Below, in pieces: positions 44,691 to 54,345 of a stretch of DNA of 64,000 bases (position 1 is its first letter; the number at the start of each line of letters is the position of its first letter). Position numbers and translations under genes: made by a program. The notes below the pieces were generated by a model, which did no database searches, had not been told where the DNA came from, and saw only the letters and a list, made by a program, of their open reading frames with translations. This DNA comes from Poriferisodalis sp965226645 (GTDB lineage: Bacteria > Actinomycetota > Acidimicrobiia > Acidimicrobiales > Poriferisodalaceae), in contig CBDDDL010000003.1 of NCBI GenBank assembly GCA_965226645.1, positions 372,001-436,000 on the forward strand. Direction: 5' to 3'.

Positions 44691-46028
44691 ATGTTCATCG
44701 ACTTGGCTGCGCATCGCAACTGCGGCGACGGACCGGCTGCGAACGCGGCCGGCGACGCTGTCCAGGTGTCCGGTGGGGTCGACACGGGGCGCAATGGTGT
44801 TGCCGGTGTCGATCTAGGGGCGTTGAGCAACAGCGCTCTGGAGGACCGCGTCGTGGGCCTGGTGGCTGAGCGGGCCCGTGTCGAAGGCGAGTACCTGGCT
44901 GCGTTGGGCGAGCTGACGTCGCGTTGCGGCGCTCAGTCCGCGGCGTGGCAGCTGCGCGAGTTCACCCGCATGAACTCTTCCCAGGCACGCACCGAGTCCC
45001 GGCTCGCAGAAAGCCTCGTCGAGCACGACCTGTCCGCCACGCTCGACGCGCTCAAGGCCGGGGAGATCCAGACGTCTCACGCCAAGGTGATCGCAAACGA
45101 GGCGCCCAAGCAGCACCGCCGCAGCGAAGAAGACTTCTTGGAGCTGTGCCGCACCTATCCCTCCGACACCGTCGCCCGCAACCCGCTGGCCTACGAGAGC
45201 CTGGCGGTGTACGCCGATCTCGCAGCCGAGGCCGCCGCGGCAGGGCTCAGCCCCATCGACGCGGAGCTCGCGTTGCAGCGCTTCGAGCGCTCGGGGTCGA
45301 TGCGCATGGGCGACGACGGCATGTGGCACCTGCACGCCAAGCTGGACTCCATCGCCGGACGAGAGGTCAGCGCCGCGATCCAAGCTGCCGTGCGATCACA
45401 ACGCCACCGCAACAACGACAACAACCTCCGCGCCGGCTTCGGCAACGCCAACGCCAACGACGACGGCGACGGCGACGGCGGCGACGAGCCGACGCGTGCC
45501 CAGCTCACCGCCGACGCGACCAACGACCTCATCGCGGGCACCGCCAACACGCGGCGAGCAGCCACGAACCTGTTGATCATCGCGGACTACGACATCGCCA
45601 ACGACCGGCTCGCCAACCCCCGCCTCGACGACGGCACACCCCTGTCAGCACAGATGCTCGCCGACTACGCCGTCGACGCCAACGTGCTGCCAGCAGTGTT
45701 CAGCTCCGACTGGTCACAGCTCGCGCTGGGACGCACACGCAACGCCAGCGACGCCCAACGCCTCGTCCTCGCTGCCCGCGACGGCGGCTGCATCGGCTGC
45801 GAGCTCACCAGCGAGCACACCCAAGCCCACCACATCCAACACTTCGAACACAACGGCCTCACCGAAGTGCCGAACCTCGCGTCGCTGTGCACGCCCTGCC
45901 ACAAAGACCTCCACCAGCACGACACCAAGATCGAAACCCCACCCGACGGCCGCCCCCGCCTCGTGCCTCCCGAACACCACAACGCTGCCGCGCCGGTCCT
46001 CGCGGTGGCCACCGCCCGCAGCCCATAA
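44691..46028 (+). CDS. DUF222 / HNH endonuclease-domain protein (13E12 type)
   Basis: 445 residues from ATG 44691. Residues about 40-330 are the DUF222 helical region (LVAERARVEGEYLAALGELT, AESLVEHDLSATLDALKAGE). An Asn/Asp/Gly-rich segment near 45421-45490 interrupts it. The HNH nuclease motif is at the C-terminus: GGCIGCELTSEHTQAHHIQH, then NLASLCTPCHKDLHQHD. Such proteins are multicopy in actinobacteria, and in mycobacteria some are SOS-induced. Earlier in-frame ATGs (44607, 44652) lie within or before the repeats and are less likely. Function in vivo is unknown. Confidence 0.88.
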   Translation: MFIDLAAHRNCGDGPAANAAGDAVQVSGGVDTGRNGVAGVDLGALSNSALEDRVVGLVAERARVEGEYLAALGELTSRCGAQSAAWQLREFTRMNSSQARTESRLAESLVEHDLSATLDALKAGEIQTSHAKVIANEAPKQHRRSEEDFLELCRTYPSDTVARNPLAYESLAVYADLAAEAAAAGLSPIDAELALQRFERSGSMRMGDDGMWHLHAKLDSIAGREVSAAIQAAVRSQRHRNNDNNLRAGFGNANANDDGDGDGGDEPTRAQLTADATNDLIAGTANTRRAATNLLIIADYDIANDRLANPRLDDGTPLSAQMLADYAVDANVLPAVFSSDWSQLALGRTRNASDAQRLVLAARDGGCIGCELTSEHTQAHHIQHFEHNGLTEVPNLASLCTPCHKDLHQHDTKIETPPDGRPRLVPPEHHNAAAPVLAVATARSP

Positions 46029-46133
46029 CCGCACCATCCGACGTCCAGCCCGGTGCCGTTGGCGCCCATCTGGCCGTAGCTACCACCCGCAGCCCACCCT
46101 GATTCGCGAAGCGCCAGCAATCCTGGCGGACGA

Positions 46134-48560
46134 CTATGGCGCGAGTTCACCCGTCGTGAGGAGGTTTCGCAGGCCGTCCTCTCCAAGAATCGGGACACTC
46201 AGTTCGATCGCGCGGTTCAGCTTGGCTTGGCCTACCCGGTCACCGGCGACTAGCGCGTAGGTGTTCTTGTTCACAGACGAGGTGGCCTTGCCGCCTCGTT
46301 CGATGATGGCCCGCTTTGCGTCGTCGCGTGCCATGAACCAGCCGTCGAGGTTGCCGCTCACCACAACCGAGCGGCCGGCGAGGACCTGAGGTGCGTCTGC
46401 GATGTCGTCGACGACATCGAAGCGAACGCCGACCGAGCGCAGTTTGCGCACAAGTTCCCGGTTCGCCTCGTCCGCGAAAAAGTCGACGACGCTGGCAGCG
46501 ATGGCCGGTCCGATGCCGTTGATCTCAGCGAGATCCTCGGCACTGGCCTCCATGACTGCGTCGAGCGAGCCGAACCGGCGGGCAAGCAATTCGGACGCAG
46601 TCGGGCCGAGATGTTCGACGCCTAGACCGATGAGCAGTCGTGACAGCGGGGTCTCGCGCGCCATGCCGATCTCAGCGACCAGACTCGTGGCGGACTTGTC
46701 CGCGAAACCGTCGAGTCCAATGACGGTAAGCGGGCAGAGGGCCGCCAAGGCGAAGCTCTCGGCGGCACCAGCGAGCCTGAGGCCCTTGTTGCCAGCGAGG
46801 TCCGCTGCATCGCTGACAGAAACACGAAACGAATCGTTGGCTCGGCGCTGCAGGCCATCGTCGCCGGCGAGGTCGGCGGGGGTGAGCGCGAACAGGTCCG
46901 CAGCGTCGCCCGCAAGACCCGTGTTGTACAGCTGGATCACCGTGCGTTCGCCGAGGCCCTCGATGTCGAGTGCGCCTCGGCTCACGAAGTGCCCGATGCC
47001 CTGAGTCACCCGTGCGCGGCACGAGCGGTTGGTGCAGTAGGTGTTGGCGTCGCCTTCGATACGCGTCAGCGCTTCGGAGCACTCGGGACAGGTCGCCGGG
47101 AACTTCCATTCGGCCCGCCCCTCGGGACGTTCCGGGAGCACCGGCTCGACGACTTCTGGAATCACATCACCGGCTTTGCGGACGATCACCGTGTCGCCGG
47201 GGCGGACATCCTTGGCGGCGACTTGGTCCTCGTTGTGCAGTGTTGCCAACGACACCGTCGATCCGCCCACGAACACCGGCTTGAGCACGGCGTACGGCGT
47301 AGCACGGCCTGTGCGTCCGATGGACACCATGATCTTGCGCAGCTCGGTAGTTCGTTCCTCGGGCGGAAACTTGTATGCCACCGCCCACCGCGGTGCCCGG
47401 CTGGTGGTGCCGAGCTGTGGTCTCAGCGCCAGGTCGGCGACCTTCACCACCACGCCATCGATCTCGTAGTCGGGGTTGTGGCGATCACGCTGCCACCTGG
47501 CGCAGAAATCCTCGACCTCGGCAAGAGAGCCATAAGTTCTGATCTCGGGATTGACCGGCAACCCGAGCTGATCTAGGAACTCGAACATCTCAGCAGCGGT
47601 CAGCAATTGCGGGCCGCGGACAACCTCGCCGAGGTCGTAGCTCCAGAACGACAGCCCGCGGGTCGCCACGATGGACGGGTCTTTCTGACGCAAGCTGCCC
47701 GCGGCTGTGTTGCGGGCGTTGACGTAGTCGGGATAGCGGCGCAGGGCATCGGCCGGGGTCATCCTCGCGGCCGCTTCGAGCTGCCTGCGCTGCCGGGGTG
47801 TCAGGTCTTGCGGCGAGACTGCGAGGCATTGGCGGGCATCCGAAGCGGCAGCTAAGAGCGCGACGCGGGCGGCGGCCTGCGCCTCGTTCAGCTCGCGAAA
47901 TTTTGCGAGCGGCAGGTACACCTCGCCCCGAACCTCGATCACCTGAGGGACGCCACCGGCGACCGGCGCGTTCAGCTCTCGAGGAATTGAACTGATGGTC
48001 ATGACGTTCGCAGTGACGTCCTCGCCCACACTCCCGTTACCGCGTGTCGCAGCCTGTACGAGGCGTCCCCCTTCGTAGCGCAGCGAGATGGCCAACCCGT
48101 CGAACTTGAGCTCGCAAATGAACTCGGGCTCTGGCAGTCGTTTGGCCACCGCGCTGTCATTGGCGGCAGATTCTTCAGACTGAAACAGCATCGGCTGCAC
48201 GACGGCGAGGCCACGCTGAACCCGGCCATGCCATGCTCGCAGCTCGTCGCCGTCCATGGCGTTGTCCAGCGACATCATGGGCAATGCGTGGATGACCTCG
48301 GCGAATAGCGCTGAGATCTCGGCGCCGACGCGTGCCGTCGGAGATGTTGGATCGGCTAGTTCAGGATGCCGCGTTTCGAGGTCGACTAGCTCACGCTTCA
48401 ATGTGTCGTACTCGAAGTCGGGCACCGTCGACGCGTCTTGGGTGTGGTACTCGCTGTCGTAGCGCACGATCAGTTCTCGGAGGAACGCGATGCGCTGGCG
48501 CTCGGGCGCTAGCTGGGTGTCATCGGTGGGGCCAGTGGAGCCGCTGTCTTGGTCTGCCAT
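46134..48560 (-). CDS. ligA: NAD-dependent DNA ligase
   Basis: 808 residues, against about 670-700 for the usual enzyme. Seals nicks in replication and repair with NAD+. The adenylation lysine is in ICELKFDGLAISL; ARNTAAGSLRQKDPSIV, the zinc finger CPECSEAL with CTNRSC, helix-hairpin-helix repeats (INGIGPAIAASVVDFF) and a C-terminal BRCT (LAGRSVVVSGNLDGW) follow in order. Extra length comes from inserts, one of about 35 residues just before ARNTAAGS (LAVSPQDLTPRQRRQLEAAA). Minus-strand ATG with TAATGT 10 bases upstream. Confidence 0.95.
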   Translation of the reverse strand: MADQDSGSTGPTDDTQLAPERQRIAFLRELIVRYDSEYHTQDASTVPDFEYDTLKRELVDLETRHPELADPTSPTARVGAEISALFAEVIHALPMMSLDNAMDGDELRAWHGRVQRGLAVVQPMLFQSEESAANDSAVAKRLPEPEFICELKFDGLAISLRYEGGRLVQAATRGNGSVGEDVTANVMTISSIPRELNAPVAGGVPQVIEVRGEVYLPLAKFRELNEAQAAARVALLAAASDARQCLAVSPQDLTPRQRRQLEAAARMTPADALRRYPDYVNARNTAAGSLRQKDPSIVATRGLSFWSYDLGEVVRGPQLLTAAEMFEFLDQLGLPVNPEIRTYGSLAEVEDFCARWQRDRHNPDYEIDGVVVKVADLALRPQLGTTSRAPRWAVAYKFPPEERTTELRKIMVSIGRTGRATPYAVLKPVFVGGSTVSLATLHNEDQVAAKDVRPGDTVIVRKAGDVIPEVVEPVLPERPEGRAEWKFPATCPECSEALTRIEGDANTYCTNRSCRARVTQGIGHFVSRGALDIEGLGERTVIQLYNTGLAGDAADLFALTPADLAGDDGLQRRANDSFRVSVSDAADLAGNKGLRLAGAAESFALAALCPLTVIGLDGFADKSATSLVAEIGMARETPLSRLLIGLGVEHLGPTASELLARRFGSLDAVMEASAEDLAEINGIGPAIAASVVDFFADEANRELVRKLRSVGVRFDVVDDIADAPQVLAGRSVVVSGNLDGWFMARDDAKRAIIERGGKATSSVNKNTYALVAGDRVGQAKLNRAIELSVPILGEDGLRNLLTTGELAP

Positions 48561-48595
48561 TGCACCGCCGACATTACTGAGGGGCTGGCACACGA

Positions 48596-49543
48596 ATGAA
48601 GGCGTTCGCGGTGCGGAACGGCGAGACTCACGCCGTGGGAGCAACCCTTCGCGCGCACCCGACGTTGTGGCTGTTCCGGCTGCTTTGGCTCATTGCTCCA
48701 TGGAGTGTGGGCGCAGCTGCGTCAACGGCGCTGTCGGCATGTGGGTCCACGTCCGCGCGTCTGGTGAGCATTGAGCTGTGGGTCGCATGGGCACTGGTGC
48801 TCACGGCGTCGCTCGTGAGGCGACCCTGGGCGCTGACGGTCGTGCGCGTGTGTGCGCCCGCGGCCATCGCCATCGCCGTCGGCTCGGTCTGGGCCGCGGC
48901 GGCATGGGGAGTCGCGCAGTCCGCGTCCGCTGCGGCGGTCGCGGTCGCAGGCGCTGTCGTTGCGGCGGCGGTCGCGCTCATGCCTGAAACGGGCAACGCC
49001 TACGTGGACGGTCTCAGCTACGGCAACGAGCGACGGATGCTTCTGCGGCCGCCGTTCTTCGTTGTCGTGGCAGCGGTTCCGCCCGTGTGGGCGGCAGTCG
49101 TCGCAGGCACCGGCGGGCCGTTGGTGCTGTGGGCGATCGGCGCGTGGGGGTGGGCAGTCGCGACGACGCCAATCGGTCTTGCTGCGGCCGTGTTCGGGAC
49201 TCGGGCGCTGCATCAGCTTGCGCGCCGGTGGGTCGTGTTCGTGCCGAATGGCTTCGTGCTGCATGACAGCATGACTGCCCATCAGCCTTTTTTGCTGCGA
49301 CGTGCCGATATCGCGCGGCTCGGCCCCGCGCCTGCAGACATCGATCTCGATGCCCCCGACCTCGCAGATCTCAGCGGCAACGCGCTCGGTCCGGTGTTGG
49401 TGGTCGAGCTGAACGGCGACATCGAAGTGGTGCCGCGCATCAGGGGCGTGGCCGAGGTCGTACTGGTCTCTCGCGTGCTGTTTTGCCCCACCCGTCCCGG
49501 CCAAATGCTGGCCGAGGCCGCGCGCAGACGCATCGTCCGCTGA
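48596..49543 (+). CDS. Integral membrane protein, unknown
   Basis: 315 residues. Five or so hydrophobic helices lie in the first 210 residues (TLWLFRLLWLIAPWSVGAAA, AVAVAGAVVAAAVALMP, FFVVVAAVPPVWAAVVAG). A soluble C-terminal part follows (FVPNGFVLHDSMTAHQPFLL, VLVVELNGDIEVVPRIRGVA) that resembles PH-like beta strands. No family named. Starts 35 bp from the divergent ligA. Confidence 0.65.
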   Translation: MKAFAVRNGETHAVGATLRAHPTLWLFRLLWLIAPWSVGAAASTALSACGSTSARLVSIELWVAWALVLTASLVRRPWALTVVRVCAPAAIAIAVGSVWAAAAWGVAQSASAAAVAVAGAVVAAAVALMPETGNAYVDGLSYGNERRMLLRPPFFVVVAAVPPVWAAVVAGTGGPLVLWAIGAWGWAVATTPIGLAAAVFGTRALHQLARRWVVFVPNGFVLHDSMTAHQPFLLRRADIARLGPAPADIDLDAPDLADLSGNALGPVLVVELNGDIEVVPRIRGVAEVVLVSRVLFCPTRPGQMLAEAARRRIVR

Positions 49544-49571
49544 GCACATTCTCCGCGGACGGGCGCAGCGT

Positions 49572-49577
49572 TACCCT
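49572..49577 (+). promoter_or_regulatory. -10 hexamer TACCCT for gatC
   Basis: TACCCT ends 9 bases before ATG 49587 (5 before an out-of-frame ATG at 49583). No ribosome site is seen. Confidence 0.42.
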
Positions 49578-49586
49578 GCCGCATGC

Positions 49587-49949
49587 ATGAGCGAGTCGAC
49601 CTCGGGCGAGCCCGCAGAGACGCCGATTGAAGCGCCGGTCGGGACACCGGCTGAAGCGATCGGCACAGAACAGGTCTCGTACGTCGCGCGGCTCGCCCGT
49701 ATCGAGCTGACGCAACCCGAGATCGAGCGCTTCACGAGCCACTTGGCGCAGGTGCTCTCTCACGCCCGCGAACTCGAGGACCTTGATCTCAGCGACGTGC
49801 CTCCGCTCGCACATCCGTATCCGTTGCACAACGTCTTCCGTGATGATGTCGTGGGTGGCGTCGCGGATCGGGACGAAGTGCTGGCCCAGGCTCCGGGCGC
49901 GGAAGGGGGCCAATTCGCTGTGCCTCCCGTGCTGGGCGGAACGTCATGA
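49587..49949 (+). CDS. gatC: Asp/Glu-tRNA amidotransferase subunit C
   Basis: 120 residues. Small subunit that stabilises the GatAB complex. The conserved core is VSYVARLARIELTQPEIERF, LSHARELEDLDLSDVPPLAH and NVFRDDVVGGV. An N-terminal extension of about 28 residues is acidic and variable. First gene of gatC-gatA-gatB. Confidence 0.92.
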   Translation: MSESTSGEPAETPIEAPVGTPAEAIGTEQVSYVARLARIELTQPEIERFTSHLAQVLSHARELEDLDLSDVPPLAHPYPLHNVFRDDVVGGVADRDEVLAQAPGAEGGQFAVPPVLGGTS

Positions 49950-50022
49950 CGCCGCCAGTGGGGATTTCTGTGCGGCCCGTGGGCGAAAAGGGGCCTGAAT
50001 TGCCCGGTACGGCGGGTTCCCC

Positions 50023-51516
50023 ATGACCACAGCCGCTGCCATCGCGAATGACGTCCGATCCGGTACCCGGCGTGCTGCAGACGTCGTCGAGGAGTACCTG
50101 AGCCGGATCGAAGCCCACGACAGTGACGTGGCGGCGTTCAATGCCGTCACCTCTGACGAGGCGCGGTCTGCAGCCGCGACGGTCGACGCCGTGGTCGCAG
50201 ACGGTCGCGATCCCGGCCCGCTAGCAGGCGTGCCGGTCGCCTACAAGGACAACCTGTGCACCCGCGGGATTGCAACCACCTGCTCGTCGCGCATGCTCGA
50301 GGGCTGGCTGCCGCCCTACGACGCCACCGTCGTGACCGCCATGGCATCGGCGGGCGCCGTCATGGTCGGCAAGACCAATCTGGACGAGTTCGCCATGGGC
50401 AGCTCGACCGAAAACTCAGCGTTCGGGCCGACACGCAATCCCTTCGACCTCGGCCGAGTGCCCGGCGGTTCCAGCGGCGGCTCTGCAGCAGCGGTTGCTG
50501 CTGGGTTTGCGCCGCTGGCGTTGGGTTCGGACACCGGCGGTTCCATCCGTCAGCCCGCTGCGCTGTGCGGCGCCGTGGGTATCAAGCCCACCTACGGGCG
50601 CGTCAGCCGGTACGGCCTGGTGGCGTTTGCGAGCTCGTTCGACCAGATCGGCCCAATCGCCGGCAATGTGGCTGACGCGGCGCTGGCTCTGGAAGTGATC
50701 AGCGGCTACGACCCTTCCGACAGCACATCTATTCCGGCGGAGGTGCCCGACTTTGGTGCAGCGCTGCGCGAAGGTGTCGAGGGCTTGCGCGTCGGCATCA
50801 TCACTGAGTTAGCTGGCGGAGGGCCAGCCGACGGAGGGCCAGCCGGGACGCTCGGCGGTTCCGATCCTGAGGTCATCGAGCGGTTGTACGAAGCGGCCGA
50901 TGCACTCGCGGACGCGGGCGCTCGGGTCGGGCGTGCCTCGGTTCCTGCGGTCACCTATGGGCTGACGGCCTACTACCTCATCGCGCCTGCGGAAGCGTCG
51001 AGCAATCTGGCGCGTTACGACGGCACGCGCTACGGCCTGCGCGTCGCCGGTGCCGACGCCGAGGAAATGAACCGTCTGACTCGACGGGCCGGGTTCGGAG
51101 CCGAGGTCAAGGCGCGCATCATGCTCGGCACGTTCGCGCTCAGCGCCGGCTACTACGACGCCTACTACGGAAAGGCGCAACGAGTCCGCATGCTGACGCG
51201 GCGCGATTTCGACGCTGCGTACGCCGACTTTGACGTGCTGCTCTCACCCACCTCGCCGTGTGTGGCATTCCCGTTCGGCGAGCGCTCGGATCCGATGACC
51301 ATGTACCGGTGCGACACGTGCACCATCCCGTCCAATCTGAGCGGGGATCCGGCGATGTCGGTGCCATTCGGCACCGGCGCTGCGAATTTGCCCGTCGGCG
51401 TGCAAGTCCTGGCCCCGGCAATGTGCGAGGCCAGAATGCTCACTGTCGCCGCAGCACTCGAGCGCGCGGCCCCCCCGCTGCGGTCACCTCGTCTCGGCGC
51501 GGGGGAGGAATCGTGA
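50023..51516 (+). CDS. gatA: Asp/Glu-tRNA amidotransferase subunit A
   Basis: 497 residues. Amidase that frees ammonia from glutamine for conversion of Glu-tRNA-Gln or Asp-tRNA-Asn. The Ser-Ser-Lys triad is visible: lysine in VGKTNLDEFAMGSS, and serines in the GGSSGGSAAAVAAG and GSDTGGSIRQPAALCG segments. GIKPTYGRVSRYGLVAFASS follows. A short Gly/Pro repeat (GGGPADGGPAGTLGG) is inserted near 50815. Overlaps gatB by 4 bp. Confidence 0.95.
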   Translation: MTTAAAIANDVRSGTRRAADVVEEYLSRIEAHDSDVAAFNAVTSDEARSAAATVDAVVADGRDPGPLAGVPVAYKDNLCTRGIATTCSSRMLEGWLPPYDATVVTAMASAGAVMVGKTNLDEFAMGSSTENSAFGPTRNPFDLGRVPGGSSGGSAAAVAAGFAPLALGSDTGGSIRQPAALCGAVGIKPTYGRVSRYGLVAFASSFDQIGPIAGNVADAALALEVISGYDPSDSTSIPAEVPDFGAALREGVEGLRVGIITELAGGGPADGGPAGTLGGSDPEVIERLYEAADALADAGARVGRASVPAVTYGLTAYYLIAPAEASSNLARYDGTRYGLRVAGADAEEMNRLTRRAGFGAEVKARIMLGTFALSAGYYDAYYGKAQRVRMLTRRDFDAAYADFDVLLSPTSPCVAFPFGERSDPMTMYRCDTCTIPSNLSGDPAMSVPFGTGAANLPVGVQVLAPAMCEARMLTVAAALERAAPPLRSPRLGAGEES

Positions 51517-52949
51517 CGGCGAGCGGCGGCTGGGAGACAGTCATCGGGCTTGAGGTCCATGTCGAGCTTGCGACGGCAACCAAGCTGTTCTCGGCAGCGC
51601 CGAGCCGGTTCGGCGACGAGCCCAACACCAACGTCACTCCGGTCTGTCTGGGGCTGCCCGGCTCACTGCCGGTCCTGAATCGCCATGCCGTCGAGCTGGC
51701 CATCTCGGTAGGGCTCGCACTCAACTGCGAGATCCGTCCGTCGGTCTTCCACCGCAAGAACTACTTCTATCCCGACATGCCGAAGGACTACCAGATCAGC
51801 CAGTACGACCAGCCGATCTGCGCCGACGGCTGGCTCGATGTGCCTGGCGAACGCAGGGTGGGGATCGAACGAGCGCATCTCGAAGAAGACGCGGGCAAGA
51901 CGACGCACATCGGCGGTGCCGACGGACGCATTCATGGCGCGGTCGGTGCACTCGTGGACTACAACCGCGCCGGCACGCCGTTGCTCGAGATCGTGTCACG
52001 ACCAGACATCCGCTCGGCAGCGCAGGCCAGCGCCTATGTCGAGGAGCTTCGTGCGATCCTGCTGGTGCTCGGAGCGTCCGATGCTCGCCTCGAAGAGGGT
52101 TCGATGCGCGTCGATGCGAATATCAGCGTGCGCCCAGCCGGAGCGCAGGAGCTGCGAACCCGCTGCGAAGTCAAGAATCTCAACTCGCTGCGGTCGCTGC
52201 GCAACGCCATCGACTTCGAAGCGCGGCGACACATCGGGCTGTACGAAGCGGGCGATGCTCCGGTTCAACAGACGCGTCACTGGGCCGAGGACGGTCGCAC
52301 GCACTCGCTGCGGTCGAAAGAAGAAGCCGACGACTACCGCTATTTCCCTGAACCGGATCTGGTTCCGCTGGTGCCCGACGAAGCGTGGATCGAGCGAGTG
52401 CGCGCCTGCTTGCCTGAGCTGCCCGCTGCTTTGCGGTCACGCTTGGATGCTCTGGGCGCCGATCCCGCTGATGCCCACGTCGTCGTGGGCCGGGCCCTGG
52501 CGTCGCTCGTGCTGGGCGCAGTCGAACTCGGCGCCGATGCTGGGCGCACCGTCACCCATGCCGTCCAGAACCTTGCACTCGACGGTGCCGAGCTGCTTGA
52601 GCCGCAGCAGCTCGCGTCGCTCGTCGCCATGGAAACCTCCGGCGCGCTGACGGCCACGCAGGCCAAGACGGTTCTCGCGCAGATGTGCTCGCGGGCCGCC
52701 AACGAAGCGGCCGACCCGGCAACCATCGCAGCCGAATTGGGCTTCGAGGCAATGGAATCCGGCGAGCTTGAAGCCCTCGTGGATCAAGCCATCGCCGAGA
52801 ATCCGCAGGCGTGGCGGAAGTACTGCGCAGGTGAGGCCAAGGTGGCGGGCGTATTCGTAGGCGCCGTAATGAAGGCCACTCGCGGCCAAGCCGACGGCAA
52901 GGCTGTCAACCGGATCCTGGGCCAGCGCCGCAACACCGCCGGACCGTGA
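51513..52949 (+). CDS. gatB: Asp/Glu-tRNA amidotransferase subunit B
   Basis: 478 residues from GTG 51513, overlapping gatA. Binds misacylated tRNA and phosphorylates the side chain. IGLEVHVELATATKLFSAAP, NRAGTPLLEIVS, GSMRVDANISVR, RCEVKNLNSLRSLRNAIDFE and the C-terminal YqeY-like tail domain with GAVMKATRGQADGKAVNRIL are standard. Presence of GatCAB implies indirect charging of Gln and/or Asn tRNA. Confidence 0.96.
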   Translation: MTASGGWETVIGLEVHVELATATKLFSAAPSRFGDEPNTNVTPVCLGLPGSLPVLNRHAVELAISVGLALNCEIRPSVFHRKNYFYPDMPKDYQISQYDQPICADGWLDVPGERRVGIERAHLEEDAGKTTHIGGADGRIHGAVGALVDYNRAGTPLLEIVSRPDIRSAAQASAYVEELRAILLVLGASDARLEEGSMRVDANISVRPAGAQELRTRCEVKNLNSLRSLRNAIDFEARRHIGLYEAGDAPVQQTRHWAEDGRTHSLRSKEEADDYRYFPEPDLVPLVPDEAWIERVRACLPELPAALRSRLDALGADPADAHVVVGRALASLVLGAVELGADAGRTVTHAVQNLALDGAELLEPQQLASLVAMETSGALTATQAKTVLAQMCSRAANEAADPATIAAELGFEAMESGELEALVDQAIAENPQAWRKYCAGEAKVAGVFVGAVMKATRGQADGKAVNRILGQRRNTAGP

Positions 52950-53082
52950 GGACCGCCGACCATCCAGTTTGGCCGTGTGGTCACGACCGAGGCCGTCCGG
53001 TCACTGGGGGGCGAATGAGCGCTACGTTCATCGCAGAGATCGGCCGCCGCCGACTCGTGCCTCGAGCCGCTGGTCGAGACCG

Positions 53083-54303
53083 ATGAACCGCACCGAACTC
53101 GCCGAGGTGCTCGCCAATGGCGAGAACTCGCTGGTCGAGTTCAAGCGCGACGATGTGCGTCCTGCTGTATTCGCCGCTGAGATCGCCGCGCTGATCAATC
53201 ACGAAGGAGGCCGCGTTCTGCTCGGCGTGGAAGACGATGGGTCGGTGACAGGGCTGCGCCGTGAGCCATCGCTGGCCGAAGAGTGGGTGATGCAGACGGC
53301 GAGAGATCACCTGCAGCCGCCAGTGATCCCAACGTGGGAAGTCGTGGAGTGGGCGCCCGGTGCTCAGGTCGGGGTCGTGAGCGTGCCGCCCAACGCACCT
53401 GACAAGCCATACAAGGTGAAGCGCGGCAGCTCGTGGGTGACGAAAATAAGGGTCGGCTCCACAACCCGTGATGCGAGCCGCGAGGAAGAGCAGCGTCTGT
53501 ACCAGCGGTCTGGCGGCCTTCGCTACGGGATCAAGCCGGTGCTCGGCACGTCGGTCGCAGACCTTGATGCGCGACGACTGCTGGATTACTTCGGCCGCGT
53601 GCGGGGCGACAGCGAAGTACCGGCACCAGACACTCCCGAGTGGTGCACCCTGCTGCGCAACCTGGAACTTGCCGTGGAGATCGACGACGTCACGTACGCA
53701 ACGATCGACGGTGTGCTGCTATTTGGTTTGCAAGCAGGACGCTTTGTGCCGCAGTCCGGCGTTCGGGCTGTGTGCTATCCGGGATCGGTCCCGGACTACG
53801 CGGCGCGAGCCGACGAGAATATTCGCGGGCCGCTACTGCCGCTTGGCGGAGCAAACGACGTCATCTATGAGACCGGTTTGGTCGACCGCGCTTGGGACTT
53901 TGTCCGCCGCAACACGGTCGTCACGGCACATCTGGACGGACCTCGACGAGTCGATCGCTGGGACTATCCCGAGATCGCAGTGCGGGAGATCGTCGTGAAC
54001 GCGTTCGTTCACCGGGATTACAGCATTGCCGGTACCGACGTTCAGCTCAACATCTTCGAAGATCGGATCGAAGTACGCAGCCCCGGTCGTCTGCCGAATT
54101 CAGTCACTCCTGAAGCGATCAGGTCGGGCGTTCGCTATGCCCGCAATCAGACACTCGTCAACTTCATGCGCGACTACCGCTATGTCGATGCTCGAGGCAT
54201 GGGAATCATGCACAAGGTGCTGCCTGCGATGGCCGCCCACAACAGCACCGAGCCGGAGCTCGTCGCAGATGAACACAGTCTCACCGTCCGCCTCTGGAAG
54301 TAA
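53083..54303 (+). CDS. AlbA_2 (Schlafen-type) domain regulator with HATPase-like C-terminus
   Basis: 406 residues from ATG 53083. Residues 10-130 are an AlbA_2 domain (NSLVEFKRDDVRP, EIAALINHEGGRVLLGVEDD, YKVKRGSSWVTKIRVGSTTR). The C-terminal part is the GHKL-ATPase-like region often joined to it: EIAVREIVVNAFVHRDYSIA, IEVRSPGRLPNSV and RNQTLVNFMRDY. These proteins are annotated as transcriptional regulators or helicase-related; the true role is not known. The frame is open 38 codons upstream but the extra codons look random. Confidence 0.85.
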   Translation: MNRTELAEVLANGENSLVEFKRDDVRPAVFAAEIAALINHEGGRVLLGVEDDGSVTGLRREPSLAEEWVMQTARDHLQPPVIPTWEVVEWAPGAQVGVVSVPPNAPDKPYKVKRGSSWVTKIRVGSTTRDASREEEQRLYQRSGGLRYGIKPVLGTSVADLDARRLLDYFGRVRGDSEVPAPDTPEWCTLLRNLELAVEIDDVTYATIDGVLLFGLQAGRFVPQSGVRAVCYPGSVPDYAARADENIRGPLLPLGGANDVIYETGLVDRAWDFVRRNTVVTAHLDGPRRVDRWDYPEIAVREIVVNAFVHRDYSIAGTDVQLNIFEDRIEVRSPGRLPNSVTPEAIRSGVRYARNQTLVNFMRDYRYVDARGMGIMHKVLPAMAAHNSTEPELVADEHSLTVRLWK

Positions 54304-54345
54304 GCGACACGGCACTACTGCATGGCAGGCGAGCACTGCCGGCGC

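Noticed and set aside
45421..45500. AAC/GAC/GGC triplet runs in the DUF222 gene, considered as a microsatellite
   Set aside because: In-frame low-complexity linker (Asn/Asp/Gly) within an intact ORF.
53083..54303. AlbA_2 gene as part of a defence island with the nearby DUF222/HNH gene and IS element
   Set aside because: It is separated from them by ligA and gatCAB, stands alone, and no other defence gene is adjacent.
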